Below, piece after piece: positions 6,365 to 6,764 of a stretch of 6,764 nucleotides of DNA; positions within the stretch are counted from its first letter, which is position 1, and each line of letters begins with the position of its first letter. The DNA is from Desulfatibacillaceae bacterium (GTDB lineage Bacteria; Desulfobacterota; Desulfobacteria; Desulfobacterales; Desulfatibacillaceae). The stretch covers positions 1 to 6,764 of the forward strand of contig JASEHB010000116.1 in the NCBI GenBank assembly GCA_030018745.1. Reading direction: 5' to 3'. Position numbers and translations under genes: made by a program. The notes beneath the pieces are model-generated. The model searched no databases and had not been told where the DNA came from. It saw only the letters and a list, made by a program, of their open reading frames with translations.

Positions 6365-6764
6365 TCAGCGATTTAAAATATCAGTTATGTAGCAGCCCCC
6401 GCCTCCCCCGTCTCCCCCTCCCGCTGCCGGAACAAAGCTGCCGCCGGAGCCGGGTATGCTCACCGCCTGCACAATTCTAAAGCCTGTTGAGGAACTTGTG
6501 TCTGTGGCCGGGGCCATGAATGCCCGGTCGGCGCATCGGCAGTCTTGAGCGCCTCCCAATGCAGCCGGGCTGTTGTAATTCCCCCCACGCACAACCCGCA
6601 TATTGAAAGCGGATACGGCAGGGCCTTGAGGGTCATTTTGGGGGGATGTGCGGTAATACTCCGGATCATACCAGTCGCTCACCCATTCAGCCACATTGCC
6701 GTGCATGTCAAAAAGCCCGAAACTGGTGGCAAGCTTCTGCCCCATCCTGTGGGGCAGAAGCTTG
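6365..6764 (-). CDS. FGE-sulfatase/SUMF1-like domain protein, C-terminal part (5' end beyond window)
   Basis: The last 132 residues of a protein whose frame stays open to the window edge. The order MGQKLATSFGLFDMHGNVAE, then EWVSDWYDPEYY, VVRGGNYN, CRCADR and STGFRIVQ is the standard C-terminal half of the formylglycine-generating-enzyme fold (SUMF1/EgtB/PvdO superfamily). True FGE oxidises a sulfatase cysteine through two active-site cysteines, human C336 and C341, within GGSYMCHRSYC. The matching stretch here, GGNYNSPAALG, has Ser and Gly there by eye, so FGE activity is doubtful. The DCRC motif aligns with the later RCAAR segment. After the domain comes a linker, a Gly-rich run (GGGDGGGGGC) and the end CYITDILNR, similar to the CFI-box C-terminal motifs of many Desulfobacterota proteins, but short. 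Such domains also occur as binding or scaffold modules. Residues nearest the edge (KLLPH) lie in an inverted repeat and may be unreliable. The N-terminus, any signal peptide and any partner are not visible. Confidence 0.85.
   Translation of the reverse strand, partial: KLLPHRMGQKLATSFGLFDMHGNVAEWVSDWYDPEYYRTSPQNDPQGPAVSAFNMRVVRGGNYNSPAALGGAQDCRCADRAFMAPATDTSSSTGFRIVQAVSIPGSGGSFVPAAGGGDGGGGGCYITDILNR
6730..6764. repeat. Perfect inverted repeat at the window edge
   Basis: CAAGCTTCTGCCCCA (6730-6744) is the exact reverse complement of TGGGGCAGAAGCTTG (6750-6764), around the 5-base loop TCCTG. The right arm ends on the last base of the window, so the repeat may continue beyond it. Each arm contains AAGCTT. 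It lies inside the FGE-like coding frame, where a perfect 15-bp hairpin is not expected. Confidence 0.9.

Noticed and set aside
1..6764. Search for CRISPR arrays, tRNA genes, insertion sequences, attachment sites and defence or toxin-antitoxin genes
   Set aside because: No regularly spaced repeats, tRNA-like cloverleaf, transposase or integrase motifs, or recognisable defence proteins were found on either strand.

Overview
The window reads as a stretch of chromosome from a Gram-negative, signalling-rich anaerobe, most likely Desulfobacterota (sulfate-reducer-like). This is an inference from protein style and not from a marker gene. The support is a long membrane-bound hybrid histidine kinase with chained PAS and PocR domains, a stand-alone receiver of a kind common in that phylum, a lone acyl-CoA-type crotonase, and an FGE-like protein ending in a Gly-rich tail plus a CYI motif resembling the CFI-box tails I associate with that group. 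Base composition is moderate. No tRNA, rRNA, CRISPR array, transposase or phage gene was seen.

Layout: (1) 23-451, plus strand, a single-domain response regulator behind a strong ribosome binding site, probably the last gene of an operon that starts outside the window. (2) 452-905, a gap with no convincing gene but with a terminator-like hairpin at 657-697. (3) 906-1730, plus strand, an enoyl-CoA hydratase/isomerase family protein with both catalytic glutamates. (4) 1761-5762, minus strand, a 1333-residue hybrid sensor kinase: TM, Cache-like periplasmic domain, TM, PAS, PocR, PAS, PAS, HisKA, HATPase, receiver. It converges on the hydratase with only 30 bases between the stop codons, and a nested hairpin sits at the junction. 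(5) 5763-6364, an intergenic stretch holding the kinase leader and a candidate promoter. (6) 6365 to the window edge, minus strand, the C-terminal 132 residues of an FGE-sulfatase/SUMF1-like protein.

How the genes relate: the two signalling genes are not adjacent and lie on opposite strands, so nothing here shows that the kinase phosphorylates the small receiver. The kinase carries its own receiver, and no DNA-binding output is visible in the window. The hydratase sits alone, without other beta-oxidation genes, so its substrate cannot be assigned.

I see no clear new multi-gene system. The points most worth checking are a perfect 15-bp inverted repeat lying exactly on the right-hand edge inside the FGE-like reading frame (a possible assembly fold-back), the apparent loss of both FGE active-site cysteines in that protein together with its unusual tail, and the domain chain of the kinase.
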